Positions 1-5,599 of a stretch of DNA of 6,565 bases are shown here, piece by piece (position 1 is the first letter of the stretch; each line of letters starts with the position of its first letter). Source of the DNA: CAZWUZ01 sp964637655 [NCBI: uncultured bacterium]. Its GTDB lineage: Bacteria; DAOPZR01. The position numbers and the translations under genes are program-made. Below the pieces are notes generated by a model. That model did no database searches. It was not told the origin of the DNA and was given only the letters and a program-made list of their open reading frames with translations. The DNA lies in the NCBI GenBank assembly GCA_964637655.1, contig CAZWUZ010000214.1, positions 1-6,565 of the forward strand, read 5' to 3'.

Positions 1-22
1 TACGTCCGGCCGTGTCTGCCCT

Positions 23-35
23 GCCGCTTCGCGGC
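23..35. repeat. Perfect small hairpin GCCGC-TTC-GCGGC
   Basis: A 5-bp perfect stem with a three-base loop, two bases from a second and longer hairpin. It lies downstream of the last leftward gene. No T-run follows on either strand, so it is not a standard intrinsic terminator. Confidence 0.4.
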
Positions 36-37
36 TT

Positions 38-56
38 CCTCTCCCGGCGGGAGAGG
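38..56. repeat. Perfect 8-bp hairpin CCTCTCCC-GGC-GGGAGAGG
   Basis: An exact 8-bp inverted repeat with a three-base loop. CTCTCCC...GGGAGAG hairpins of this kind recur as dispersed intergenic repeats in many proteobacterial genomes, so this may be a REP-like element. It sits about 120 bases past the four-Cys gene stop. On the minus strand the 3' side continues into the next small hairpin rather than a T-run, so any terminator role would be factor-dependent or by RNA stabilisation. Positions 57-175 between it and the gene hold nothing I can call, apart from a short hexamer repeat. Confidence 0.5.
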
Positions 57-111
57 GGAAACACAGTAACCGGCTGAATGGTTGCGAATCTGCTCTCTTA
101 CGCGTTCCGCC

Positions 112-135
112 TGACTGTGACTGCGACTACCACTA
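112..135. repeat. Short degenerate hexamer tandem repeat
   Basis: Four six-base units in a row, TGACTG, TGACTG, CGACTA and CCACTA, share the core (G/C)ACT. They lie in the non-coding stretch beyond the last gene. The array is very short and may be chance. Confidence 0.3.
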
Positions 136-175
136 CCTGATGCCGGCGGCTGCCACCGATAGCGAACGGGCACGA

Positions 176-400
176 TCAGACGAGCCAGCCGTCCTTGCCG
201 CCGGCGCGGGCGGGCGGCGGCGGCGCGTCCGGCAGCGGCACGCGCGCGTCGCACGGCGCACCTGTCGTCGTCAACACCGTCACACAGGGGAGCGCCTTCC
301 CCTTGAACCCGAACACGTCACAGGCGTAGGGAAAGCGCTTGTCGTAGGTAATGCGGAAATGGCGGCACCCGTAGCAGGTGACCCCCGCCCCCTTCGTCAT
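176..400 (-). CDS. Small four-cysteine protein, probable metal-binding domain
   Basis: A 74-residue protein. Its first 50 residues match, from memory, a small conserved family of Gram-negative bacteria with the pattern CxxC...(I/V)T(Y/W)...P(Y/H)xC...FGFK...LP...G.xC. Here the cysteines are Cys9, Cys12, Cys27 and Cys50, with RITYDKRFPYAC at 16-27 and DVFGFKGKALP at 28-38. Some members carry the name uracil-DNA glycosylase in databases; nothing here shows a glycosylase domain, so I do not use that name. Four spaced cysteines suggest bound zinc or iron, by inference. Residues 51-74 are a Pro/Ala/Gly-rich extension ending in KDGWLV that I do not recognise. The frame is open upstream to 568, but the start at 400 is chosen because it forms an ATGA overlap with the zinc-ribbon gene's stop and leaves only the conserved part; the upstream extension is simply the shadow of that gene. 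Confidence 0.78.
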   Translation of the reverse strand: MTKGAGVTCYGCRHFRITYDKRFPYACDVFGFKGKALPCVTVLTTTGAPCDARVPLPDAPPPPARAGGKDGWLV

Positions 401-1365
401 TTGCCCGGAGCGCGCACCGGGAACGACGGGTCGGCCGGCCGCGCCGGCGCCGCCGGCGACGGGCGCGGCGTCGTTGCGGAACTCCCCGACGACGGCGTGG
501 TAATCGTAATGTAGCGGTTGAGATCGGTGATGGCGCCCGTCGCCGCGTCGATGCTGAACGCATGCCACTGGTCCTGCCCGCGCTCCCAGTGCACGACCCC
601 GCTGCGCCGCACCGTGCGGCCGTCGGGCAGGGTGATCTTCAGGCCGGCGGTCACCGAGGCGGTGGGCGGGCGTTCACGGTTGGCAAAATACACCGACACA
701 ACATAGGTGCCACGGGTGTAGTTGTCGCTGCCGTAGCGGTCGAACACGAAATACTCAGGCGTCCCGCCGGTCGACTGATCGCTGCCGCACTTGTTGAAAC
801 TGCGCAGTACCATGTTCTGCCCGGCCGCATCCCAGATCTCAAGGTCGAGATCGATCGGCTCGCTCCAGGTCAGTTCGACCCGCACCTTGCCCGTCCCCGC
901 GGGCGGGATTGCCGGCACGTCGGGCGTGCCCGGGGCATCCGGCACGACGACCGTGCCGCCCGGGTCGACCGGCACCGTCACCGGCCCCTCCGCCGCAAAC
1001 ATGCCGCTGAGTTTGTCGCGAAAATGCCAGATACCGAAGGCGATACCCCCGGCACAGAGCAGCAGCAGCCCGACGACGAAGAACCCGACAATCCCCCACA
1101 GGCAGCCGCCGCTCTGCTTCTCCTGCTGCACTGCTGCCGCGGCCGGCGTCGGCGTTTCTGCTGCTGCCGGCGCGGCGGCGGTTGCTGGCGCAACAGGTTC
1201 AACCGGTGGTGCAGCCGGTTCAGCCGCCGGGGTGACCGGTCCTGCCGGGGCCGCAGCGGGAGGCGGGGTGTTCCCCGGTGCGGGTGGCGGCGCGTTCAGC
1301 GCCCCGCAATGAACGCAGACCAGTGCCGTGCCGATCTCCTTGCCGCATTGCGCACAGTGTGCCAT
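397..1365 (-). CDS. Zinc-ribbon membrane protein with YfaP/DUF2135-like domain
   Basis: A 322-residue protein of unknown function with a clear modular layout. Residues 4-20 are a zinc ribbon with two CxxC pairs (Cys4, Cys7, Cys17, Cys20). Residues 25-80 are a flexible Ala/Pro/Thr linker. Residues 88-113 are one membrane helix (LWGIVGFFVVGLLLL and on). A Val/Pro/Asp/Gly linker (120-160) leads to a beta-rich domain at about 160-282, starting VRVELTWSEPIDLDLEIWD and containing YFVFDRYG and GTYVVSVYFANR. This pattern resembles the YfaP/DUF2135 beta-sandwich, in which a Trp and paired Asp residues sit near the first strands; I hold that match at moderate confidence. A Ser/Thr/Pro/Ala tail (283-322) ends it. 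The ribbon is probably cytoplasmic and the beta domain periplasmic, though charges flanking the helix do not settle this. GGGAGGA six bases upstream fixes the start. The stop overlaps the next gene in ATGA, suggesting joint expression. Confidence 0.85.
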   Translation of the reverse strand: MAHCAQCGKEIGTALVCVHCGALNAPPPAPGNTPPPAAAPAGPVTPAAEPAAPPVEPVAPATAAAPAAAETPTPAAAAVQQEKQSGGCLWGIVGFFVVGLLLLCAGGIAFGIWHFRDKLSGMFAAEGPVTVPVDPGGTVVVPDAPGTPDVPAIPPAGTGKVRVELTWSEPIDLDLEIWDAAGQNMVLRSFNKCGSDQSTGGTPEYFVFDRYGSDNYTRGTYVVSVYFANRERPPTASVTAGLKITLPDGRTVRRSGVVHWERGQDQWHAFSIDAATGAITDLNRYITITTPSSGSSATTPRPSPAAPARPADPSFPVRAPGK

Positions 1366-1394
1366 GTTCTTCCTCCCTGCCTGATGGTTGCTGC

Positions 1395-1424
1395 ATCATA
1401 CCCGAAAGTGGAACCTCCGGGCAA
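1395..1424 (-). promoter_or_regulatory. Possible promoter for the zinc-ribbon/four-Cys gene pair
   Basis: On the minus strand TTGCCC (1424-1419, four of six to consensus), an 18-base spacer and TATGAT (1400-1395, five of six) lie in the gap after the SpoIID gene. The start would fall near 1388, leaving a short leader of about 22 bases that includes the strong Shine-Dalgarno at 1372-1377. This would let the last two genes be expressed apart from the core cluster. Confidence 0.5.
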
Positions 1425-1427
1425 CTC

Positions 1428-2813
1428 CTACGGGACCAGCGGAGCCAGCGTCGCCCCCGGGAAAAAGAAGGCGACAATCTGCGCCGCGCTCCACCCCGCC
1501 TCCGCCATCCCCTTCGCGCTGTACTGCGCCAGCCCGACCCCGTGCCCCCAGCCCAGTCCGCGCAGCACGAAGCGCGCGCTGTCGCCGCTGATTTCCGTAA
1601 AGAGCGTGCTCTTGCAGGCGTCAGGCCCGAGCGCGCTGCGGAACTGGCTGCCGGTAATTTCGACGGTACGGCGGCTGCCGCGCACGCGCATTTTTGTCGC
1701 GCGTCCTGACGGCCCGGTAGCGGTGATGTCCAGTCCGTGCACCTGCCCGACATTCCACGCGCGCAGTTTGTCACCCAGTTGCCAGCCGGTCAGTGCCAGT
1801 TCCCAGCGGTGGTGGGGCGAGGCGGCGCTGAACGGATCGTCGCGCACGGTGAAGTAGGGCAGGTCGCGTCCCCAGGCCTCGCCCGAGGTGGCGAGGCGAC
1901 CGCCGGAATCAGCGCTGAAATACGCGGGCACCACCGTCCCTCCCTGCTGCAGCACGAGTCCGCGCGTGGCGTCGACCGCGGCGCGCGTCGATTCGCTCTC
2001 CGCCCCGAAGCCGCCGAAGATCATCGCCGCCGCGTCGAAGTCGTAGGTCTCGCCGCGCCGCCCGGACAGGCGGCTCATGACATAGGAGCGCGCGGCAATC
2101 GCCTGCGCCTGCAGGGCGGCGGCGGGCCAGCGCGGCGACATCTCGCGCCCGATGACGCCATAGAGGAATTCCTCAAGGTCGAGCCGATTGACCGCAGTCA
2201 GCGTATTCCCCGCCTGCGTGACGATGATGACGTTGCGATAGGTGCTGCGCCCGACGGTAACGGGCCCCGAGGCGGTGAGCTGCACGCGCACGGAGCGCGT
2301 CGCCGTGCCGCCAAGGCGGATACCGCCACTCCCCGCCGCGAGGCGCAGGGCGCCGCGCACCGCCGGCAGCAGCACGCCGCCGGTCGCCGCGTCGGTCACC
2401 TGCAGCCCGTTGCCGCTCACCGACAGTTCCGTCCCGGAGGCAACCAGCGCCCGCACGGGGACGGGCGCGGTCGCCGCCGCAGGCGGCACGGGCCGCACGT
2501 CCGGTTCGGTAGTCGTCAGCACCGCCGGCGTCGTCCCGCCGCGCGCGGCGAGAAAATAGGCCGCGTCAGCAAGGCGCGGTTCACCCGTCACCTGCCGCCA
2601 GGCGGACAGCGCGTCGGCCGTGCGCCCGAGGCGGTCGAGGGCGATACCGCGCAGGAAATAGGTTTCATCAGCGTCAGGAAGCTGCTGCAGCATGGTCAGC
2701 GCGGTCGCCGGCTGCCCGGCGCGCAGCAGCGCCCGCACCTCAGCGTCGGAGGCAGCCGTCACCGCGGCCGCGGAAAACAGCATCAGCAGGGAACAGAGCA
2801 GAGCGCGCAGCAT
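1428..2813 (-). CDS. Secreted SpoIID/LytB-domain protein with TPR-like N-terminus
   Basis: A 461-residue exported protein of the SpoIID/LytB family. Characterised SpoIID is a lytic transglycosylase that cuts denuded glycan strands in Firmicute sporulation; Gram-negative homologues presumably act on peptidoglycan in the periplasm. Residues 1-20 are a signal peptide with a likely cut after AVTA. Residues 22 to about 92 are helical and TPR-like (AGQPATALTMLQQL, LGRTADALSAW). A Thr/Pro/Ala-rich linker (94-120) follows. The SpoIID domain covers about 195-460: NRLDLEEFLYGVIGREMSP with the conserved Glu214, then QAQAIAARSYV, then SADSGGRLATSGEAWG (301-316), then SPHHRWELAL (342-351), and the family hallmark GWGHGVGLAQYSAKGMA from 421. 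The ATG lies 33 bases after the phosphatase stop with only a weak GGGTG upstream, and no other in-frame start fits before a stop codon. The domain call is secure, but the activity of this protein is inferred. Confidence 0.92.
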   Translation of the reverse strand: MLRALLCSLLMLFSAAAVTAASDAEVRALLRAGQPATALTMLQQLPDADETYFLRGIALDRLGRTADALSAWRQVTGEPRLADAAYFLAARGGTTPAVLTTTEPDVRPVPPAAATAPVPVRALVASGTELSVSGNGLQVTDAATGGVLLPAVRGALRLAAGSGGIRLGGTATRSVRVQLTASGPVTVGRSTYRNVIIVTQAGNTLTAVNRLDLEEFLYGVIGREMSPRWPAAALQAQAIAARSYVMSRLSGRRGETYDFDAAAMIFGGFGAESESTRAAVDATRGLVLQQGGTVVPAYFSADSGGRLATSGEAWGRDLPYFTVRDDPFSAASPHHRWELALTGWQLGDKLRAWNVGQVHGLDITATGPSGRATKMRVRGSRRTVEITGSQFRSALGPDACKSTLFTEISGDSARFVLRGLGWGHGVGLAQYSAKGMAEAGWSAAQIVAFFFPGATLAPLVP

Positions 2814-2846
2814 ACGGTTATGACACCCGTCGCCGCCGCGCGGTTA

Positions 2847-3473
2847 TCATGGTGTCTGCGCCGGGCGCAGGGCAGCGGTATCAAGCGCCGCCACGAACCG
2901 CGCGTACGACTCGTACCATTCGTCGTGGAACCCGTAGCCGCCGGCGCGCAGTTCCTGTTCCGCCGCCGCGGCTGTCCAGTGCTGCACCACCATGCGGTAG
3001 ACCGCCACCGCCGTCCCCGTGCGGTCAGACCCGTGCAGACAGTGCACGTAGACCGGGGTGCGCGCAGGGTCGGTGACGATGGCAATAAACCGTGCGAGCA
3101 GGGCGGGATCGGGTTCAGCAAAGGGGTGGAACGGGAGCGCGACATAGTCGAGTCCCGCCGCCCGCGCGGCTTCCTCCTCCCCGTGGAAGTAACGCAGGTT
3201 GACCACCGTGCGCACCCCGAGTTGTTGCAGTGCCGTCATGCCGGCCGCCAGCGGTTCCGGCTGCCCGCCGCGGTAGAGGGAATCACTGACCACATGCAGG
3301 TTGGGGAGACCCGGACGCGGCAGCGGCTGCGCCCAGGTAGCCGGGCGGGCGGCAGTGAAAGAGACGGTAGCAGCGGCAAGCGGGGCGGTATCCGCCGGCG
3401 GCGGCGGCGGCGGCGACGGAGTGCACGCGGACAACAGGAGACAGCCAAGCAGCAGGAGCGTCGCGCGCCTCAC
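2847..3473 (-). CDS. Lipid-anchored cysteine phosphatase (tyrosine/dual-specificity type)
   Basis: A 208-residue predicted lipoprotein carrying a cysteine-based phosphatase domain. The signal peptide (1-16) ends in the lipobox Leu-Ser-Ala before Cys17, so the enzyme should be lipid-anchored on the periplasmic side. A Ser/Pro-rich linker with six prolines (21-26) follows. The domain starts near 60, with LYRGGQP at 66-72 and GVRTVVNLR at 86-94, typical of bacterial dual-specificity-like and Siw14-like phosphatases. The P-loop VHCLHGSDRTG at 143-153 gives nucleophile Cys145, Arg151 and Thr152 (HCx5RT). Asp122 in the loop after LPFHPF is a candidate general acid, but this is uncertain. The start is GTG, in a GTGA overlap with the holA stop, and this start alone gives a full lipoprotein signal. 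The stop lies 33 bases before the SpoIID gene. The substrate is unknown: phosphotyrosine protein, phosphoinositide or another small phosphate ester are all possible. Confidence 0.88.
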   Translation of the reverse strand: MRRATLLLLGCLLLSACTPSPPPPPPADTAPLAAATVSFTAARPATWAQPLPRPGLPNLHVVSDSLYRGGQPEPLAAGMTALQQLGVRTVVNLRYFHGEEEAARAAGLDYVALPFHPFAEPDPALLARFIAIVTDPARTPVYVHCLHGSDRTGTAVAVYRMVVQHWTAAAAEQELRAGGYGFHDEWYESYARFVAALDTAALRPAQTP

Positions 3474-4477
3474 GCGGCGCTGTCCCGCACGATGATGCGG
3501 GCAAGGCAGCGGGTGAAGAGTGCGGCCTTGCTGCGCGGGGTGCCGCCGCGCAACTGCGCGTTGAGTTCCGCGAGGAGTACCAGCGCCCGCCGCAACTCCG
3601 CCGCGCGAAAATATTTCGCCTGCTGCAGCAGGGTGCGCATGACTAATTCATGGCGCTTGAGCTGCTGCTGGATCATGCCGGGGCTGCGTCCCGCGTCAAG
3701 CAGTTCGCGCACGACACACAGGTCGCGCAGGCGGCTGCGCAGCAGGCCCCAGAGCGGCAGCACCTCCTGCTGGCGCAGCAGGCGTTCCGCCTGGATGAGC
3801 GCTTCCACCCGCCGCTGCCCGACCGCGTCGATAAACCCCCACAGGTTGCCTTCCCCTTCGCCCGCCAGCGCGCGCTCGACATCAGCCAGGGTTACGCTGT
3901 TCCCCTGCGCATGGTCACGCAAATGCTGCAGGCACCACTCGAGTCCCCCCGCATCCTCCGCGCGCAGTTCGCCGAGTCGCTGCGCCGCCGCATCCTCGAT
4001 ATGCACCCCCGCGGTGGTGAACCACTGCTTGACCGCGGCGCGATCGCTCGTCGGGGTCGGTTTGCACTCGATGACCTGCGCGTGTTTGTGTTTCTTTTCG
4101 CCCTCAAAGTACTTGCGCAGCGCCTCCGAGACATCGCGTTTTTCCTCGTCGATACGCAGCACCAGCCAGGTCCCGGGTGCCGGGTTATCGAGGTAGGCCG
4201 CGAAGCGTTTGAGCCCGTCGCTGCGCCCGTCCACCGCCCCCTGCGCGTCGAGGACGACCACCACCTTCCCCGCGGCAAAGAGCGAGGTTTCGCTCAGTTC
4301 ACGGAAGAGCGACGCGACGGCGCCCGCGTCGGTGCCGTAGAGGCGCTTGATCTCGACCTGCGGGTCCTGTGCCCGGGCGTGCGCGATGATACGGTTGGCC
4401 TGTTCCTCCTGCCGGTGCCGGTCGCGGCCGTAGAGCAGGGTGACGGGGGCGGGGGATGAGGCGGGCGGGACGGGCAT
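3470..4477 (-). CDS. holA: DNA polymerase III delta subunit (clamp loader)
   Basis: Delta opens the beta sliding clamp within the clamp-loader complex, loading the clamp onto primed DNA in replication. The protein has 335 residues, the usual length. Residues 12-34 (VTLLYGRDRHRQEEQANRII) are the degenerate nucleotide-binding start of the first domain. FAAGKVVVVLD at 67-77 matches the family's strand after the beta-contact helix. No intact Walker A motif is present, as expected for delta. NLWGFIDAVGQRR at 211-223 marks the collar-domain boundary, followed by the helical C-terminal domain with LRSRLRDL at 236-243. The ATG overlaps the lptE stop in TGATG, and no strong Shine-Dalgarno is visible, so translation is probably coupled. 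The stop overlaps the GTG start of the next gene by four bases. The first ten residues are Pro/Ala/Ser-rich, so a start a few codons later is possible. Confidence 0.92.
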   Translation of the reverse strand: MPVPPASSPAPVTLLYGRDRHRQEEQANRIIAHARAQDPQVEIKRLYGTDAGAVASLFRELSETSLFAAGKVVVVLDAQGAVDGRSDGLKRFAAYLDNPAPGTWLVLRIDEEKRDVSEALRKYFEGEKKHKHAQVIECKPTPTSDRAAVKQWFTTAGVHIEDAAAQRLGELRAEDAGGLEWCLQHLRDHAQGNSVTLADVERALAGEGEGNLWGFIDAVGQRRVEALIQAERLLRQQEVLPLWGLLRSRLRDLCVVRELLDAGRSPGMIQQQLKRHELVMRTLLQQAKYFRAAELRRALVLLAELNAQLRGGTPRSKAALFTRCLARIIVRDSAA

Positions 4478-5022
4478 CAGCGGCTGTAGCGCGACCAGCC
4501 CTCGAGTACGCGGTTGGCCACGAGCGCGGCGATATCGTCAGCAAGACGCTGCTGCACCTCGACCTCCGTCTCGATGGGCGCGAGGCGCTCCGAGTAGGTC
4601 GACTTGCTGTAGATGTCGCGGTCACGCCAGAGCGGCGTGTCGCTCCCCGTCTCGTGCAGCGCCGTCTCGACCCAGATGCCGACGTTGTACTGCAGCACCT
4701 CGTCCTGGTCGTTGTAGACGGTCGGTTCCTTGACGTAGCGGTAGATGCGCGTGCGCAGCACGAGTTGCGCCTGGTCGGCGGTGCCGACATAGAGGCGCCC
4801 GTCGGCGATGAACTGCTGGATAATTCGGTTGGAAAGGTAGTCCTCAATCCCGTACTCGCGCGTGTCGTTGCGCACCGTCGGGATGAAGATGGTGCGGATG
4901 TCGACCCGCTCGCGCTGCCCGCGGTTCACCCCGGGAAGCGCCACACGCCCCGCGTCCTCACGCGGTCCGGTGCACCCGAGCGCCATGAGCGTCAGTAGCA
5001 GGCAGCTAAGTTGCTTCCGCAT
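4477..5022 (-). CDS. lptE: LptE-type LPS-assembly outer-membrane lipoprotein
   Basis: This is probably the lipoprotein that plugs the LptD barrel and helps deliver lipopolysaccharide to the outer leaflet. It has 181 residues, typical for the family. The signal peptide (1-16) ends in a lipobox, Ala-Leu-Gly before Cys17. Position -3 is Ala rather than the usual Leu. Residue +2 is Thr, not Asp, which fits sorting to the outer membrane. The mature part has the LptE pattern: a short strand, IRTIFIPTVRNDTREYGIE at 42-60, a helix (DYLSNRIIQQFIADGRLYV), beta strands, then a C-terminal helix from about 153 to 173. The start at 5022 lies inside pth but is supported by GGGAGG six bases upstream. The stop overlaps the holA start by one base (TGATG). 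The lptE-holA pair is common in Gram-negative bacteria, which supports the call because LptE sequences diverge strongly. A generic lipoprotein of similar fold is the alternative. Confidence 0.8.
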   Translation of the reverse strand: MRKQLSCLLLTLMALGCTGPREDAGRVALPGVNRGQRERVDIRTIFIPTVRNDTREYGIEDYLSNRIIQQFIADGRLYVGTADQAQLVLRTRIYRYVKEPTVYNDQDEVLQYNVGIWVETALHETGSDTPLWRDRDIYSKSTYSERLAPIETEVEVQQRLADDIAALVANRVLEGWSRYSR

Positions 5023-5590
5023 CGTCCGCCTCCCGTGCGTTGCAGAAGTTCATCGCCGCGGCGGCGCCGGAGCGCAGCCACAGTTTCACCGTCTCGACCG
5101 CCTTCGCCGCGCCGGCCGCGACCGCGTCGCGCTCCGCCGGGGGAATCGGGGCAAGCACGTAGTCGTCAAGCGCCTGGCGCGAGTCGCGCCCCACCCCGAC
5201 ACGCAGGCGCGCGAACTGCGTCGTGCCGAGCGCGTCGATCACCGACTGCAGGCCGTTATGCCCCCCCGCCGACCCGGCCAGCTTGAACTTCACCCCGCCG
5301 GGGGGGAGGTTGACCTCGTCGGAGACGACCAGCAGGTCGGCCGGCTTGAGCCCGAGCGTCGTCAGCCACGCCTGCACCGGCCCGCCCGACAGGTTCATGT
5401 AGGCCTGCGGCCAGATGACCGTGACGGGCTCGCCGGCATACGTGCCGCTGACCGCGCGGGCACGGTGCTGCCGGCTCTCCTCCGGGCGCCGCAGCAGCGC
5501 GGCCACCCCGTCGGCGACGACAAAACCGGCATTGTGCCGCGTCCCGACGTACTCGGGACCGGGATTCCCCAGCCCGGCAATAAGCCGCAT
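5006..5590 (-). CDS. pth: Peptidyl-tRNA hydrolase (aminoacyl-tRNA hydrolase, Pth1 family)
   Basis: This cytoplasmic enzyme cleaves the ester bond of peptidyl-tRNA released from stalled ribosomes and so recycles tRNA. It has 194 residues, the normal family length. The N-terminus MRLIAGLGNPGPEY is diagnostic and fixes the start. The catalytic residues known from E. coli Pth are all present: Asn9, the general base His19 in TRHNAG, Asn66 in PQAYMNLSG, Asp91 in SDEVNLPPG, and Asn112 in GSAGGHNGL. The loop around Asp91 reads DEVNLP rather than the commoner DDLDLP; the catalytic Asp is kept. No strong Shine-Dalgarno is visible, and the gene begins nine bases after the rplY stop, so it probably relies partly on coupling to rplY. 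Its last 17 bases overlap the start of lptE. The pairing with rplY is widespread in bacteria. Confidence 0.97.
   Translation of the reverse strand: MRLIAGLGNPGPEYVGTRHNAGFVVADGVAALLRRPEESRQHRARAVSGTYAGEPVTVIWPQAYMNLSGGPVQAWLTTLGLKPADLLVVSDEVNLPPGGVKFKLAGSAGGHNGLQSVIDALGTTQFARLRVGVGRDSRQALDDYVLAPIPPAERDAVAAGAAKAVETVKLWLRSGAAAAMNFCNAREADDAEAT
5029..5034 (-). promoter_or_regulatory. Shine-Dalgarno of lptE inside the 3' end of pth
   Basis: The minus strand reads GGGAGG, six bases before the ATG at 5022. It decides the lptE start, because it supports a start codon that overlaps the end of pth by 17 bases and still gives a complete signal peptide. Confidence 0.7.
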
Positions 5591-5599
5591 CGGCGCGGC

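Noticed and set aside
1-60. Intrinsic terminator after the four-Cys gene
   Set aside because: The hairpins are good, but neither strand has a T-run directly after the 3' arm, and they lie about 120 bases past the stop.
57-175. A tRNA or small RNA in the left flank
   Set aside because: I looked on both strands for a cloverleaf, a TTCRA T-loop and an acceptor stem and found no consistent set.
401-568. N-terminal extension of the four-Cys protein to a start at 568
   Set aside because: These codons are the out-of-frame reading of the zinc-ribbon gene's end. Family resemblance begins only after Met at 400, which also forms the ATGA overlap.
562-1857. A 431-codon plus-strand open frame
   Set aside because: It is opposite the zinc-ribbon gene and the end of the SpoIID gene, both supported by motifs and ribosome-binding or coupling context. 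No domain is visible in it.
2815-2846. Direct repeat cggtta in the gap between the phosphatase and SpoIID genes
   Set aside because: The units are only six to seven bases long and lie in a short intergenic gap; this is within chance.
1737-4196. An 819-codon open frame on the plus strand
   Set aside because: It lies opposite the SpoIID, phosphatase and holA genes, which have clear family motifs. Its translation is Arg/Gly/His-rich with no recognisable domain, as expected for an antisense frame in GC-rich DNA.
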